Shown: positions 17,860-27,023, numbered from the stretch's first letter. The stretch: DNA of 64,000 bases from Flavobacterium sp. (GCA_014379405.1 JACMLU010000018.1:62001-126000); one strand, 5' to 3'. Notes: generated by a model from the sequence alone, not told the origin. Translations and numbers: made by a program.

Positions 17860-18486
17860 ATGAGCTTAGTTAAATTATCCATAAAAGGAATTTCATACAG
17901 TCAAACCCAAAATGGGGCTTATGCCTTGATTTTAAATGAGGTTGACGGAGAAAGAAAGTTGCCCATCGTTATAGGCGCTTTCGAAGCTCAGTCGATTGCC
18001 ATTGCTTTGGAAAAAGAAATAAAACCACCACGCCCATTGACCCACGATTTATTCAAAAATTTTGCCGAGCGCTTCGATATTGTTGTCAAACAAGTGATTA
18101 TCCACAAGTTGGTCGATGGTGTTTTTTATTCGAGCATCATTTGCGAAAGAGATAAAATCGAAGAAATTATCGACGCCAGAACCTCTGATGCTATTGCTTT
18201 GGCTTTGCGATTTAACGCTCCTATTTTTACCTATAAAAACATTCTAGACAAAGCTGGTATTTACCTAAAAGCAAATCCATCGGAAACCGACAAAGGAAGC
18301 CAAGAAATAGACGATGTACTTTCAAACCCAGAGACTTTTGGACTTGGAGAAGAAAGCAATCAATCAGGTGAAACCTATTCAAAACACAGCCTGCAAGAAT
18401 TAAACGAATTGCTGGATCAAGCCGTGGAACAGGAAGACTACGAAAAAGCAGCCAAAATCAGGGATGAAATCTCAAGAAGACAGTAA
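17860..18486 (+). CDS. Bifunctional nuclease family protein (DUF151) with UvrB/UvrC motif
   Basis: 208 residues from the ATG at 17860 (MSLVKLSIKGI); an in-frame start at 17791 would add 23 residues with no family resemblance, so it is rejected. The DUF151 domain covers about residues 1-135 (ALILNEVDGERKLPIVIGAFEAQSIAIAL, DARTSDAIALALRF). A UVR motif follows at about 180-208 (LNELLDQAVEQEDYEKAAKIRDEI). The pairing is typical of Bacteroidota members. Family members have reported DNase/RNase activity; the role in this cell is unknown. A period-7 repeat lies just after the stop. Confidence 0.88.
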   Translation: MSLVKLSIKGISYSQTQNGAYALILNEVDGERKLPIVIGAFEAQSIAIALEKEIKPPRPLTHDLFKNFAERFDIVVKQVIIHKLVDGVFYSSIICERDKIEEIIDARTSDAIALALRFNAPIFTYKNILDKAGIYLKANPSETDKGSQEIDDVLSNPETFGLGEESNQSGETYSKHSLQELNELLDQAVEQEDYEKAAKIRDEISRRQ

Positions 18487-18491
18487 GAAAA

Positions 18492-18547
18492 GTGTTCAGT
18501 ATTCAGTTGGCAGTATTCAGTAATCAGAAACAGAAATCAATAATCAG
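18492..18547. repeat. Period-7 degenerate tandem repeat upstream of thyA
   Basis: Eight heptads: GTGTTCA, GTATTCA, GTTGGCA, GTATTCA, GTAATCA, GAAACAG, AAATCAA, TAATCAG. Same CAGTATT word as at 16656 and 23588. Confidence 0.7.
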
Positions 18548-18592
18548 TATATAATCTAACAACGAACAGATAGCTTCGTTCCTAGCAATACT

Positions 18593-19417
18593 ATGAAACA
18601 ATATTTAGACTTAGTACAACACGTTTTAGAAAACGGAAATCAAAAAGGAGATAGAACAGGAACAGGGACAAAAAGCGTTTTTGGTTACCAAATGCGATTT
18701 GATTTGGCCGAAGGTTTCCCGATGGTGACTACCAAAAAATTACACCTCAAATCTATTATTCACGAATTGCTTTGGTTCCTGAAGGGCGACACCAACATCA
18801 AATACCTAAAAGACAACGGAGTAAAAATCTGGGATGCTTGGGCAGATGAAAACGGTGATTTAGGCCCCATTTACGGACACCAATGGCGCAACTGGAATAG
18901 CGAAGAAATAGACCAAATTGCTGATCTTATTCAAGAACTAAAATCCAACCCAAACAGCAGAAGAATGCTGGTTTCAGCCTGGAATCCAAGTGTTTTGCCA
19001 GATACTTCCAAATCATTTGCAACGAATGTAGCCAACAATAAAGCAGCATTGCCTCCTTGTCACGCTTTCTTCCAATTCTATGTTGCCGACGGAAAATTGT
19101 CTTGTCAATTGTACCAAAGAAGTGCCGATATTTTTCTTGGAGTACCATTCAATATTGCTTCTTATGCTTTGTTTACTATGATGATAGCCCAAGTTTGCGA
19201 TTTGCAAGTAGGTGAATTTATTCACACTTTTGGCGATGCACATATTTACAACAACCATTTTGATCAACTGGAATTGCAATTGTCACGCAAACCAAAAGCA
19301 TTACCTAAAATGATTTTGAATCCTGCCATAAAAAACATTTTCGAATTTACTTATGACGATTTCACATTAGAAAATTACGAACCACACGACCCGATAAAAG
19401 GAAGTGTTGCGGTGTAA
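18593..19417 (+). CDS. thyA: Thymidylate synthase
   Basis: 274-residue enzyme that methylates dUMP to dTMP with 5,10-methylene-tetrahydrofolate. Conserved parts: [11 protein letters not shown] (21-31), [13 protein letters not shown] (57-69), GPIYGHQWR (91-99), [11 protein letters not shown] (132-142) and the catalytic Cys156 in ALPPCH. The segment just before the active site is about ten residues longer than in the E. coli enzyme ([14 protein letters not shown]). The folate partner folA lies 2.1 kb downstream on the same strand, though not in the same operon. A terminator follows. Confidence 0.97.
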   Translation: MKQYLDLVQHVLENGNQKGDRTGTGTKSVFGYQMRFDLAEGFPMVTTKKLHLKSIIHELLWFLKGDTNIKYLKDNGVKIWDAWADENGDLGPIYGHQWRNWNSEEIDQIADLIQELKSNPNSRRMLVSAWNPSVLPDTSKSFATNVANNKAALPPCHAFFQFYVADGKLSCQLYQRSADIFLGVPFNIASYALFTMMIAQVCDLQVGEFIHTFGDAHIYNNHFDQLELQLSRKPKALPKMILNPAIKNIFEFTYDDFTLENYEPHDPIKGSVAV

Positions 19418-19447
19418 AATTCTTTCATAAAATAATAACTACATTTA

Positions 19448-19496
19448 TCATCCCAATTCAGCTAATTATTTAGATGGATTGGGATGAGTTTTTTTT
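19448..19496 (+). terminator. Terminator of thyA
   Basis: Perfect 10-base arms TCATCCCAAT / ATTGGGATGA around a 20-base loop, then GTTTTTTTT. Confidence 0.85.
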
Positions 19497-19526
19497 AGAA
19501 CTACACAAAAGTTGAAACCAATTTAT

Positions 19527-20030
19527 ATGAGAAACAGCATAACTATACTTTCCGTAATTTTATTTGGTCTTTTTAGTTGTAAAAAAGATAATTCAGATAA
19601 AAAAATTGAATCTTTAGCTCAAAAAATAAAAGCTCGAAAAAACATCCATGAAAAAAGCAATCCAAAATTCTCCCAAAATGACTTTTCATTAGTTTATCAA
19701 TATACAAATGAAGAATCTAATCAGATATTGGGAATAAACATAATTGATGAAAAAAACTTAAAATTTCATCTGGTTACAGAAACACTCCCATGTGATACAG
19801 AATATTGGGGAATTGCTGAAAACAAAAATTGGAATATTGATTCCGAAATAGATGAAGATAAAAATGGCGGTTATTTCACTGATGAATACATTATGGATAA
19901 AGCAGAATATACTATTGGAATTAGATTAGCTTTAGATTCAAGTAAAGTCATAATAAAGTATTTGCAGAAAGACGGATTAGAAACCGATTGCCTTCCAATA
20001 ACAAGAAAAATAATGGAACGGATAAAATAA
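19527..20030 (+). CDS. Putative lipoprotein of unknown function
   Basis: 167 residues from the ATG at 19527 (MRNSITILSV); the in-frame TTG at 19512 is a weaker choice. A lipoprotein signal ends in LFGLFSCKKD, with the lipidated Cys at about residue 18. The mature part is charged and Lys/Asp-rich with two further Cys residues (LPCDTEYW and ETDCLP) that might form a disulfide. I do not recognise the family. It stands alone downstream of the thyA terminator, with 120 bases before the HIT gene. Confidence 0.7.
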   Translation: MRNSITILSVILFGLFSCKKDNSDKKIESLAQKIKARKNIHEKSNPKFSQNDFSLVYQYTNEESNQILGINIIDEKNLKFHLVTETLPCDTEYWGIAENKNWNIDSEIDEDKNGGYFTDEYIMDKAEYTIGIRLALDSSKVIIKYLQKDGLETDCLPITRKIMERIK

Positions 20031-20150
20031 AAACTAATCAACTAATGTTGAGCAAAATTAAATTATTATCTAAACCCAAACTCTTTTAAAGCGATTGAAT
20101 TCCATATCTTTATCCACTCATTATTCACATAAAAAAACATAAAAAATAAT

Positions 20151-20576
20151 ATGCCAACACCCGCTTCAGAATGTTTGTATTGTCAAAACAACGAAACATT
20201 ACACAATTTAATGATTAAAATAGGTGATTTAGAGGTATCACAACTCTTCTTGTTTAAAGAACAATCTTATACAGGTCGCTGCAATGTAGTTTACAAAGAC
20301 CACGGCGTGGAACTACACGAATTGAGCGATGACCAACGTGATGCATTTATGCGTGATGTTACCAAAACGGCTAAAGCCATCGCAGCAGCATTCAACCCAA
20401 CAAAAATTAACTATGGCGCTTATGCAGATACTTTATCACATTTGCATATGCACATTGTTCCAAAATACAAAGACGGATATGGTTTTGGAGGTGTTTTTGA
20501 AATGAACCCACAAAAAACTACGCTGTCTGATGCAGAATATGCTGAAATTATAGCAAAAATAAAAGCCTGTTTATAA
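20151..20576 (+). CDS. HIT family nucleotide hydrolase/transferase
   Basis: 141-residue histidine-triad protein. The catalytic triad motif is LSHLHMHIVP (about residues 98-107), the HxHxH signature. Upstream are CLYCQNNETL near the N-terminus, a possible metal-binding CxxC, and GRCNVVYKDH. HIT proteins hydrolyse or transfer nucleotidyl groups on substrates such as AMP-lysine or dinucleoside polyphosphates; the exact substrate is not predictable. It ends at a bidirectional terminator shared with the convergent CBM48 gene. Confidence 0.87.
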   Translation: MPTPASECLYCQNNETLHNLMIKIGDLEVSQLFLFKEQSYTGRCNVVYKDHGVELHELSDDQRDAFMRDVTKTAKAIAAAFNPTKINYGAYADTLSHLHMHIVPKYKDGYGFGGVFEMNPQKTTLSDAEYAEIIAKIKACL

Positions 20577-20602
20577 AATCAGCTTCTATTTTTCATAAAA
20601 AC

Positions 20603-20632
20603 AAAAAATCCGCTTTTCAGCGGATTTTTTTC
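20603..20632. terminator. Bidirectional terminator between HIT and CBM48 genes
   Basis: Perfect 12-base-pair hairpin AAAAAATCCGCT / AGCGGATTTTTT on a TTTC loop; T-runs on both strands. Confidence 0.9.
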
Positions 20633-20638
20633 TTATGA

Positions 20639-20935
20639 TTAAACTAATAACACTCCATTTTCTGTTCCAGCAAAATCGTTCCATTTAAAAGAATCTGCTT
20701 CCGGCTCATTGATATAAGAACCGTCAATTACATACTTAAATTCATAAGCCGCATCTTTTGGCAAATCAAAAACGCCTTTGAAAGTACCGTTTTTCAATTT
20801 TGACAATTCCCCTTCTGATGGATTCCAATTATTGAAATCACCTACAACTGAAGCTGCATTTGCTTCTTTTGCTTCAACCGAAAAAGTAACTTTACAAACT
20901 GGTTTCGTTTTTACAAATTGTTTTTTTATTGACAT
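20639..20935 (-). CDS. Small CBM48 / isoamylase early-set domain protein
   Basis: 98 residues from the ATG at 20935 (MSIKKQFVKTK); an in-frame upstream ATG at 20992 would add 19 residues with no family resemblance. The whole protein is one glycogen-binding-like E-set domain: KVTFSVEAKEA, VVGDFNNWNPSEG, GTFKGVFDLP, YEFKYVIDGSYINEPEAD, resembling AMPK-beta and glycogen-branching enzyme N-domains. With no catalytic domain it may bind alpha-glucan or serve as an accessory subunit. Such stand-alone forms are common in Flavobacteriia; partner unknown. Confidence 0.85.
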   Translation of the reverse strand: MSIKKQFVKTKPVCKVTFSVEAKEANAASVVGDFNNWNPSEGELSKLKNGTFKGVFDLPKDAAYEFKYVIDGSYINEPEADSFKWNDFAGTENGVLLV

Positions 20936-21174
20936 AACTATTTCATTTTTAGAATTATGAGGCAAAGAAAATATATTTTTTTGAACATCCAATATTTAAG
21001 ACAAAGTTTTATGATTATGGCAGAAACAGTCATAATTTTTGAACATATTCATAAATATTTATTATAAAAATTTTAATATTATAAATTAGAAATCGTTTTC
21101 TCTTTAAATAATCTTGACTTTAAAATAATGGAATTTCAAAATAAATTTTATCTTTATAATCAAAATTTGGCCTT

Positions 21175-21516
21175 ATGGAAAAAGAACAACAAGAACTATA
21201 TGAATATGCCCGAAAAAGGATAAAACAGAAAAAAGTACTCTATTTTCATTTTGTCTTATTAATTCTAGGAAGTATATTTATGTTTATTGCTAATCATTTT
21301 GAGGCATTTGGATTTACTTCTAATTGGGCAATTTGGGCAATTACGGCTTGGCTTTTCCTATTTATTTTGCATTTTATAAAAGTATATATTACTGATCGTT
21401 TTATGAACAAAGATTGGGAAAGAGAACAAGTAAGCCGGCTTGTTGCCCAACAGCAAAGAAAAATTGATCAATTACAAACAAAGGTAGAAGAAGATACCGA
21501 AACCAAACCCCAGTAA
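21175..21516 (+). CDS. 2TM domain protein
   Basis: 113 residues with two predicted membrane helices (about 22-40, VLYFHFVLLILGSIFMFIA, and 53-70, WAIWAITAWLFLFILHFI), a charged N-terminal helix (ELYEYARKRIKQKK) and a soluble C-terminal tail with a short coiled-coil-like stretch (QQQRKIDQLQTKVEED). This matches the Bacteroidota 2TM-domain family, sometimes found fused to or near histidine kinases. Function unknown. It ends four bases before folA, so the two are co-transcribed. Confidence 0.8.
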   Translation: MEKEQQELYEYARKRIKQKKVLYFHFVLLILGSIFMFIANHFEAFGFTSNWAIWAITAWLFLFILHFIKVYITDRFMNKDWEREQVSRLVAQQQRKIDQLQTKVEEDTETKPQ

Positions 21517-21520
21517 AAAA

Positions 21521-22006
21521 ATGATAATTATGATTGCGGCTGTCGCCGAAAACAATGCTTTAGGCAAAAATAATGATTTGCTGTGGCACTTACCCAATGA
21601 TTTCAAACGTTTCAAGGAAGTTACTTCGGGTCACCATATTATTATGGGAAGAAAAACATTTGAAAGTTTCCCAAAACCCTTGCCTAACAGAACACACGTC
21701 ATTATAACACGGCAAAAAGATTATAAATTTGAAGGCTGTGTAGTTGTCCAAGATTTAGAAAAAGCCATTGCAGCTTGTCCAAAAAATGAAGATATTTATA
21801 TCATTGGAGGCGGCGAAATTTACACACAATCCATCCCTATTGCTGACCAACTCGACATTACAAGAGTGCATCATTCGTTTGATGCTGATGTTTATTTTCC
21901 AGAAATAAATCCTGAAATATGGGAATTAACCTCCGAAACTTTTAATCCGAAAGACGAAAAACACCTTTTTGATTATACTTTTCAAACATTCGTCAGGAGA
22001 AAATAA
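21521..22006 (+). CDS. folA: Dihydrofolate reductase
   Basis: 161-residue NADPH-dependent enzyme regenerating tetrahydrofolate, needed after the thymidylate synthase reaction. Motifs: MIAAVAENNALGKNNDLLWHLP (N-terminus, with the Trp-20 loop), the catalytic acidic residue in NDFKRFKEVT, IIMGRKTFESFP, and IYIIGGGEIYTQSIP with the cofactor-binding GGG. Length is normal. The upstream 2TM gene is four bases away. I see no promoter directly before folA, which again points to joint transcription. Confidence 0.96.
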   Translation: MIIMIAAVAENNALGKNNDLLWHLPNDFKRFKEVTSGHHIIMGRKTFESFPKPLPNRTHVIITRQKDYKFEGCVVVQDLEKAIAACPKNEDIYIIGGGEIYTQSIPIADQLDITRVHHSFDADVYFPEINPEIWELTSETFNPKDEKHLFDYTFQTFVRRK

Positions 22007-22105
22007 AAACTCTTAATTCAACCACAGATTGACTAATTTCATTAAAAACGGCTGAAAAATATCTTCGAAAAAGGTGTTATGTATTTATTATCCAAAAATC
22101 TAGTT

Positions 22106-22113
22106 TACATTTG
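22106..22113 (+). promoter_or_regulatory. Predicted -7 box for ubiE/menG-porT
   Basis: TACATTTG, full match to TAnnTTTG, 16 bases before the ATG at 22130. No clear TTG partner. Confidence 0.45.
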
Positions 22114-22129
22114 TCTTAAATTTTAAAAA

Positions 22130-22861
22130 ATGTCAAAAAACATCACTCCTTATAAAGATTCCAATTTAAGCAAAAAAGAACAAGTAGCCTCAATGTTCGA
22201 TACTATTTCCGGCAATTATGATAATCTTAATCGGGTTATTTCTTTTGGAATTGACGTAAAATGGCGCAAAAAAGTCCTGCAAATGGTAGCCAAAACCAAT
22301 CCAAAATACATTCTGGACATTGCCACAGGAACAGGTGATTTGGCTATTTTGATGGCACAAACCAAGGCTGAAAAAATCATAGGATTGGATATTTCAGCAG
22401 GAATGCTAGAAGTGGGGACGAAAAAAATACAGGACAAAAACTTATCCAACACTATAGAAATGGTTTTGGCCGATTCAGAAAATATGCCTTTTGAAGACAA
22501 CTATTTTGATGCCATCACGGTAGCTTTTGGTGTCAGAAATTTTGAAAATTTAGAAAAAGGATTAGCAGAAATTTTGAGAGTCTTGAAACCGAACGGCATC
22601 TTTGTAATCTTGGAAACTTCTGTTCCAGATAAAACACCTTACAAACAAGGTTATACTTTTTACAGCAAAAATATTTTACCACTTATTGGTAAATTATTCT
22701 CAAAAGACAATGTTGCCTACGGTTATCTATCCGAATCGGCTGCAGCTTTTCCTTATGGTGAAGCCTTAAACAATATTTTGAAAAAAATTGGGTTTATAGA
22801 TGTGGTTGCCTTGCCGCAAACTTTTGGCGTGGCAACAATTTATTCAGCTTCCAAGAAATAA
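22130..22861 (+). CDS. ubiE: Demethylmenaquinone methyltransferase
   Basis: 243-residue SAM-dependent C-methyltransferase of the UbiE/MenG family, completing menaquinone in Bacteroidota. Motifs: [20 protein letters not shown] near the N-terminus, SAM-binding [11 protein letters not shown] (about 63-73), [12 protein letters not shown], and the family-specific [14 protein letters not shown] (about 130-143) followed by [15 protein letters not shown]. The stop lies two bases before the porT ATG, so the two genes are co-transcribed, an arrangement known from F. johnsoniae-like genomes. Confidence 0.95.
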   Translation: MSKNITPYKDSNLSKKEQVASMFDTISGNYDNLNRVISFGIDVKWRKKVLQMVAKTNPKYILDIATGTGDLAILMAQTKAEKIIGLDISAGMLEVGTKKIQDKNLSNTIEMVLADSENMPFEDNYFDAITVAFGVRNFENLEKGLAEILRVLKPNGIFVILETSVPDKTPYKQGYTFYSKNILPLIGKLFSKDNVAYGYLSESAAAFPYGEALNNILKKIGFIDVVALPQTFGVATIYSASKK

Positions 22862-22863
22862 AT

Positions 22864-23583
22864 ATGAAAAAAATAGTTGTCTTATTTTTATTAGTTATTG
22901 CCGTAAAAGTACAGGCACAGAATCCTAATAAACTATTTGGCAGAGACCCAATTATTAATCTGGAAAATTTCCAAAAGCAAAAGTTATATTTTGGTTTCTA
23001 CCTCGGCTTCAATTCCTATGATTTCAAAATAGATTATAAAACCGTTGGCGAAGACATTCTAGTCGAAAAAAGCACAGGATTCAATGTAGGACTAGTTGCT
23101 GATTTGAAGCTTCAAGAATACATCCGTTTGCGATTTGAACCTGGATTGTATTATACAACGAGAAGTTTGCAATATCCCGCAAGTTATTTCCCAACCACTC
23201 CAACTACATCGGATTTGCTTAGAGAAGTAAACAGCACTAATCTCCATTTTCCGTTAATACTTAAGTTTTTATCACTTAGAACAGGAAACATTAGACCTTA
23301 TTTGTTGGGCGGAGTTTCGGCAACCTTGAATTTGTCGAGCAATTCGAAATCAATAGATGATAATTATGAGGAACGCTTCCGAATGAAACCTTGGACAACA
23401 AATTATGAGATTGGTTTTGGTATTGATGTTTTTTCGGAATATTTCATATTCTCGCCTTCCATCAGAGGCGTTTTTGGACTTACCGACGAATTAATTCGAG
23501 ATAATGACCCCAATAGCCCTTGGACTGGGAATATTGAATCAATGAAAACCAGAGCCGTTTTTGTCAATTTCACTTTCCATTAA
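22864..23583 (+). CDS. porT: T9SS outer-membrane protein PorT (SprT)
   Basis: 239 residues with a signal peptide (MKKIVVLFLLVIAVKVQAQ) and a small predicted eight-strand-type beta-barrel (LYFGFYLGFNSYDFKI, FNVGLVADLKL, LRFEPGLYY, HFPLILKFLS, RPYLLGGVSATLNL, ending AVFVNFTFH with the outer-membrane terminal Phe-x-aromatic pattern). Sequence and the position directly behind ubiE match PorT/SprT, needed for type IX secretion and gliding in related species. The cargo protein at 9669-10520 would depend on this system. Other T9SS core genes are outside the window. Confidence 0.88.
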   Translation: MKKIVVLFLLVIAVKVQAQNPNKLFGRDPIINLENFQKQKLYFGFYLGFNSYDFKIDYKTVGEDILVEKSTGFNVGLVADLKLQEYIRLRFEPGLYYTTRSLQYPASYFPTTPTTSDLLREVNSTNLHFPLILKFLSLRTGNIRPYLLGGVSATLNLSSNSKSIDDNYEERFRMKPWTTNYEIGFGIDVFSEYFIFSPSIRGVFGLTDELIRDNDPNSPWTGNIESMKTRAVFVNFTFH

Positions 23584-23587
23584 AAGT

Positions 23588-23696
23588 TTACAGTATTCAG
23601 TCGCAGTTTACAGTCCTGTGATACTGTCAAAAAAGTTTGCAGAGAATGTCTTCAAAACCGAATACAACAACTGAAAACTGAAAACTGAGACTGAAA
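23588..23696. repeat. Period-7 repeats between porT and the SpoU gene
   Basis: Two blocks. First, 23588-23629: TTACAGT, ATTCAGT, CGCAGTT, TACAGTC, CTGTGAT, ACTGTCA. Second, 23669-23696: AACTGAA, AACTGAA, AACTGAG, ACTGAAA. The second block is roughly the reverse complement of CAGT-type words. They fill the gap between two convergent genes; no terminator hairpin with a T-run is obvious. Confidence 0.6.
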
Positions 23697-23705
23697 ACTA
23701 AAAAA

Positions 23706-24431
23706 TCACCCTCGGCGAAACTCACTCAAAATAATAGCTGTAGCCGTGGCCACATTCAAACTTTCTGTTTTTTGAAGTGTCCCAAAACGAGGAATTGTAA
23801 GTCGGTTTTTAGCTAATTTTTCAAGTTCTGGTGAAATCCCATTGGCTTCGTTGCCCATAATAATAATTCCTTCTTGGGGCAAATTGGTTTTGTAAATGTT
23901 GATTCCATCCATAAAAGTTCCAAAAACAGACAATTGGGTTTGACTGATAAAATATTCCAAATCTATATAATTGACGTTGACTCTGGCAATGGAACCCATC
24001 GTGGCTTGAACTACTTTTGGATTGTAAATATCCACCGTCTCTTTTGAACAAATTAATTGATCAATACCAAACCAATCACACAATCGCAATATGGTTCCTA
24101 AATTTCCGGGATCACGGATGGAATCAAGGGCAAGAATTAATCCCGATTCAATAATTTTTTTCTCAGATGGAATTTTAAATAATGCCAAACAAGTATTTGG
24201 AGTTGCCAAAGCACTGATTTTTTTTAAATCACTTTCGGGAATTATCATTCTTTTGTCTTTTGAAACTTCCTCAAAATCGTTTTGCGTAGTATATAAATGA
24301 ACCAATTCAAAATTTGATTCTACCAATTCTTGAATTACCTTTATGCCTTCGGCAAAAAACATTTGATTGGCAAACCGATATTTTTTTTGTTGTAAACTCG
24401 TTATAAGTTTTATTTGGTTTTTACTAACCAT
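23706..24431 (-). CDS. TrmH/SpoU family RNA 2'-O-methyltransferase
   Basis: 241-residue SPOUT methyltransferase acting on rRNA or tRNA. The three SPOUT motifs are present: LDSIRDPGNLGTILRLCDWF (about 102-121), IIIMGNEANGISPEL (about 189-203) and PRFGTLQKTESLNVATATAIILSEF (about 214-238), which together form the knotted SAM site. An N-terminal substrate-binding domain (about 1-90; KKYRFANQMFFAEGIKVIQEL) is of the L30e-like type seen in RlmB-like proteins. The target nucleotide is not predictable. Divergent from tamL; the two starts lie 36 bases apart. Confidence 0.9.
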   Translation of the reverse strand: MVSKNQIKLITSLQQKKYRFANQMFFAEGIKVIQELVESNFELVHLYTTQNDFEEVSKDKRMIIPESDLKKISALATPNTCLALFKIPSEKKIIESGLILALDSIRDPGNLGTILRLCDWFGIDQLICSKETVDIYNPKVVQATMGSIARVNVNYIDLEYFISQTQLSVFGTFMDGINIYKTNLPQEGIIIMGNEANGISPELEKLAKNRLTIPRFGTLQKTESLNVATATAIILSEFRRG

Positions 24432-24439
24432 AAAAAATG

Positions 24440-24447
24440 TACTTTTG
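24440..24447 (+). promoter_or_regulatory. Predicted -7 box of tamL
   Basis: TACTTTTG matches TAnnTTTG; a TTG at 24414-24416 lies 23 bases upstream, at the long end of accepted spacing. Its position means transcription begins near 24454, so translation should start at the TTG at 24468. Confidence 0.5.
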
Positions 24448-24467
24448 AATTAAATATTTCTCAGCAT

Positions 24468-27023
24468 TTGAAAAAGATTAGCACAAAAATAGCAACATTT
24501 ATTTTAATAGGAATAATTATCTCGGCATGTGATACTGTAAAACAGGTTCCAGCTGGCAAACAGCTTCTTACTAAAAATGAAATTTTGGTAAATGACAAAG
24601 CTACAAAAGAAGATGATATTACTAATCAATTGTATCAAAAACCCAACAGCTCCATACTGGGTTATCGATTGCGATTGAATTTATTCAATATTGCAAAACC
24701 AAATCCAGACTCTTCATATAAAGCCAAATTTACTAATCATCCCGGAAAATATGAACGAATGTCAAAATGGCTGTCGGCAAAACAAGTCGACAGGCTAGGG
24801 CAATCTTTTTGGCATAAAGGAATTGATGAATTCTTGAAGAAAACTGGAGAAGCTCCTGTTATAGTCGACACGATTAGAAGCAATAAATCTTTGCTCCGAT
24901 TAAAATATTACTATTTCAACAATGGCTTTTTTGGGGTGAAAGCAAATTATAAATTAGATAGTTTGAGTGCCAAAAAAGCAAAAATAAAATATACCATTAC
25001 CACTGGAAATCCTTATTTTCTCGATTCTTTAAAAACAACCATCAAAACTCCCGCGTTAGATTCCTTATACCAAGGAATCAAAGCAGATGCCTATATAAAA
25101 TCAGGGCAACAATACAAAACAAAAGATTTTGAAGATGAAAAAAACCGAATCAACACCCATTTCAGAAACAATGGCGTGTATCAATTTCAACCTAATTTCG
25201 TGACTTATGATTTAGATACGCTTAACACAGAGAAAAAAGTAAACGTAAATCTAAAAATAAGCGACTTTTCTGTTCAAGAAAACGATTCCTCGAGGACTGA
25301 ACCATTCAGAATTTACAAAATAAGCGATGTAAATATTTATACTGATTATTCGGCAACGACCATCAACTCAAAAATTACAGACAGCACTTCCTACAATAAT
25401 TTTAATTTGTACAGCCACAGTAAATTAAAATACAAACCAAAAGCAATAACTGATGCTGTTTTTATAGCAAAAGGAGGCTTGTTTGCCGACTATAAAACCG
25501 TATTGACTACGCGGTATTTAAATAATCTTAAAATTTTCAATTACCCAACTATACTTTATAAAATAGATGAAAGAGATTCGACAGCAAATTCTTTAATTGC
25601 GAATGTGTATTTGTCACCTCGAAAAAAATACAGTTTAGGCACTACATTCGATGTTACTCATTCCAATATTCAAGACATTGGAATTGCCGGTAGTATTACA
25701 GAAAGCATTCGAAACGTATTCAAAGGTGCCGAAACACTTGAAATTTCAGGGCGAGGAAACATTGGTTCTTCAAAAGATTTGGCAAATCCAGAAAGCAAAT
25801 TTTTTAATGTATCGGAATATGGAATTGATTTAAAACTGAATATTCCCAGAATATGGTTTCCTTTTAAAACCGAGAAAATCATCCCCAAAAGTATGATTCC
25901 GTCGACACAACTTTCAGTAGGTTTATCAACTCAAAAAAATATTGGACTTGACAAAGAGAATTTTACGAGTTCTTTGGCTTATAATTGGACCCCCAAAAGA
26001 TACAATACGGCTCGTTTTGATTTATTAAATATGCAATATGTACGAAATCTAAACCCACAAAATTATTTCAATGTCTATGAATCCTCTTATAATGCCCTTA
26101 ATGACATAGCAAAAGTTTACAACAATGACACTGAATACATTGACGATAATGGAGATTTAATAATAGAAAAAGGAACATCAGGTTTTACCAACGATGTTCT
26201 GACAGATCAAACAGCATTGAAACCTGAAGACCAAGAATACCAGGATGTCGACAATATCGAAGAACGAAGAATCAGACTTACAGAAAATGATTTTATTTTG
26301 GCCACGGGTTTTACTTTTTCAAAAACAACTAGAAAAGACTTGCTCGACAATAATTTTTATCTTTTTAGAACAAAAATAGAATCCGCGGGATCCCTTTTAT
26401 CCTTGGTTTCAAATGCAGCAAACTTGCCTAAAAACCAAAATGGCAACTACGAAATTTTTAATTTAGAATATTCAGAGTACATCAAAACAGAGTTCGATTA
26501 CATCAAGTATTGGGATTTATCCAAAGAAAAAGTGATCGCATTTAGAAGCTTTTTTGGTATCGCCATTCCCTATGGAAATTCAAACAACATTCCCTTTTCA
26601 AGGAGTTATTTTGCTGGAGGCTCTAATGACAACAGAGCATGGCAACCCTACCGTTTAGGACCTGGAAGCAGTGGAGCGGTGAATGATTACAATGAAGCGA
26701 ATATGAAAATTGCATTAAGTGCCGAATTCCGATTCAGAATATTAGGCAGTTTAAAAGGGGCAATATTTGCTGATGCAGGCAATATTTGGAATGTACTAGA
26801 CAACGTAACGAATGAAAAAGCAACCTTTAATAGTATATCCGACTTAAAGGAACTGGCTCTTGGAACCGGCTTTGGTTTACGTTACGATTTGAGTTTTTTC
26901 GTGGTTCGATTTGATTTAGGGTTTAAAACCTACAATCCAGCCAATGAAATTGATAAAAGATGGTTTAACGATTACGATTTCGCTCATTCTGTTTTTAATT
27001 TTGGTATAAATTATCCTTTCTAA
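24468..27023 (+). CDS. tamL: TamL: BamA/TamA-like outer-membrane lipoprotein
   Basis: 851 residues from a TTG start at 24468, chosen because it yields a clean lipoprotein signal (MKKISTKIATF...IIISAC, lipidated Cys at about residue 21) and lies after the -7 box. The periplasmic part (about 25-400) carries POTRA-like repeats (FFGVKANYKLDSLSAKKAKIKYTI, NNGVYQFQPNFVTYDLDT). The C-terminal BamA-type barrel has the characteristic SRSYFAGGSNDNRAWQPYRLGPG segment (about 710-732) and FGLRYDLSFFVVRFDLGFKT before the end. Known in Bacteroidota as a lipidated TamA relative for outer-membrane assembly. No tamB in the window. Confidence 0.88.
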   Translation: MKKISTKIATFILIGIIISACDTVKQVPAGKQLLTKNEILVNDKATKEDDITNQLYQKPNSSILGYRLRLNLFNIAKPNPDSSYKAKFTNHPGKYERMSKWLSAKQVDRLGQSFWHKGIDEFLKKTGEAPVIVDTIRSNKSLLRLKYYYFNNGFFGVKANYKLDSLSAKKAKIKYTITTGNPYFLDSLKTTIKTPALDSLYQGIKADAYIKSGQQYKTKDFEDEKNRINTHFRNNGVYQFQPNFVTYDLDTLNTEKKVNVNLKISDFSVQENDSSRTEPFRIYKISDVNIYTDYSATTINSKITDSTSYNNFNLYSHSKLKYKPKAITDAVFIAKGGLFADYKTVLTTRYLNNLKIFNYPTILYKIDERDSTANSLIANVYLSPRKKYSLGTTFDVTHSNIQDIGIAGSITESIRNVFKGAETLEISGRGNIGSSKDLANPESKFFNVSEYGIDLKLNIPRIWFPFKTEKIIPKSMIPSTQLSVGLSTQKNIGLDKENFTSSLAYNWTPKRYNTARFDLLNMQYVRNLNPQNYFNVYESSYNALNDIAKVYNNDTEYIDDNGDLIIEKGTSGFTNDVLTDQTALKPEDQEYQDVDNIEERRIRLTENDFILATGFTFSKTTRKDLLDNNFYLFRTKIESAGSLLSLVSNAANLPKNQNGNYEIFNLEYSEYIKTEFDYIKYWDLSKEKVIAFRSFFGIAIPYGNSNNIPFSRSYFAGGSNDNRAWQPYRLGPGSSGAVNDYNEANMKIALSAEFRFRILGSLKGAIFADAGNIWNVLDNVTNEKATFNSISDLKELALGTGFGLRYDLSFFVVRFDLGFKTYNPANEIDKRWFNDYDFAHSVFNFGINYPF

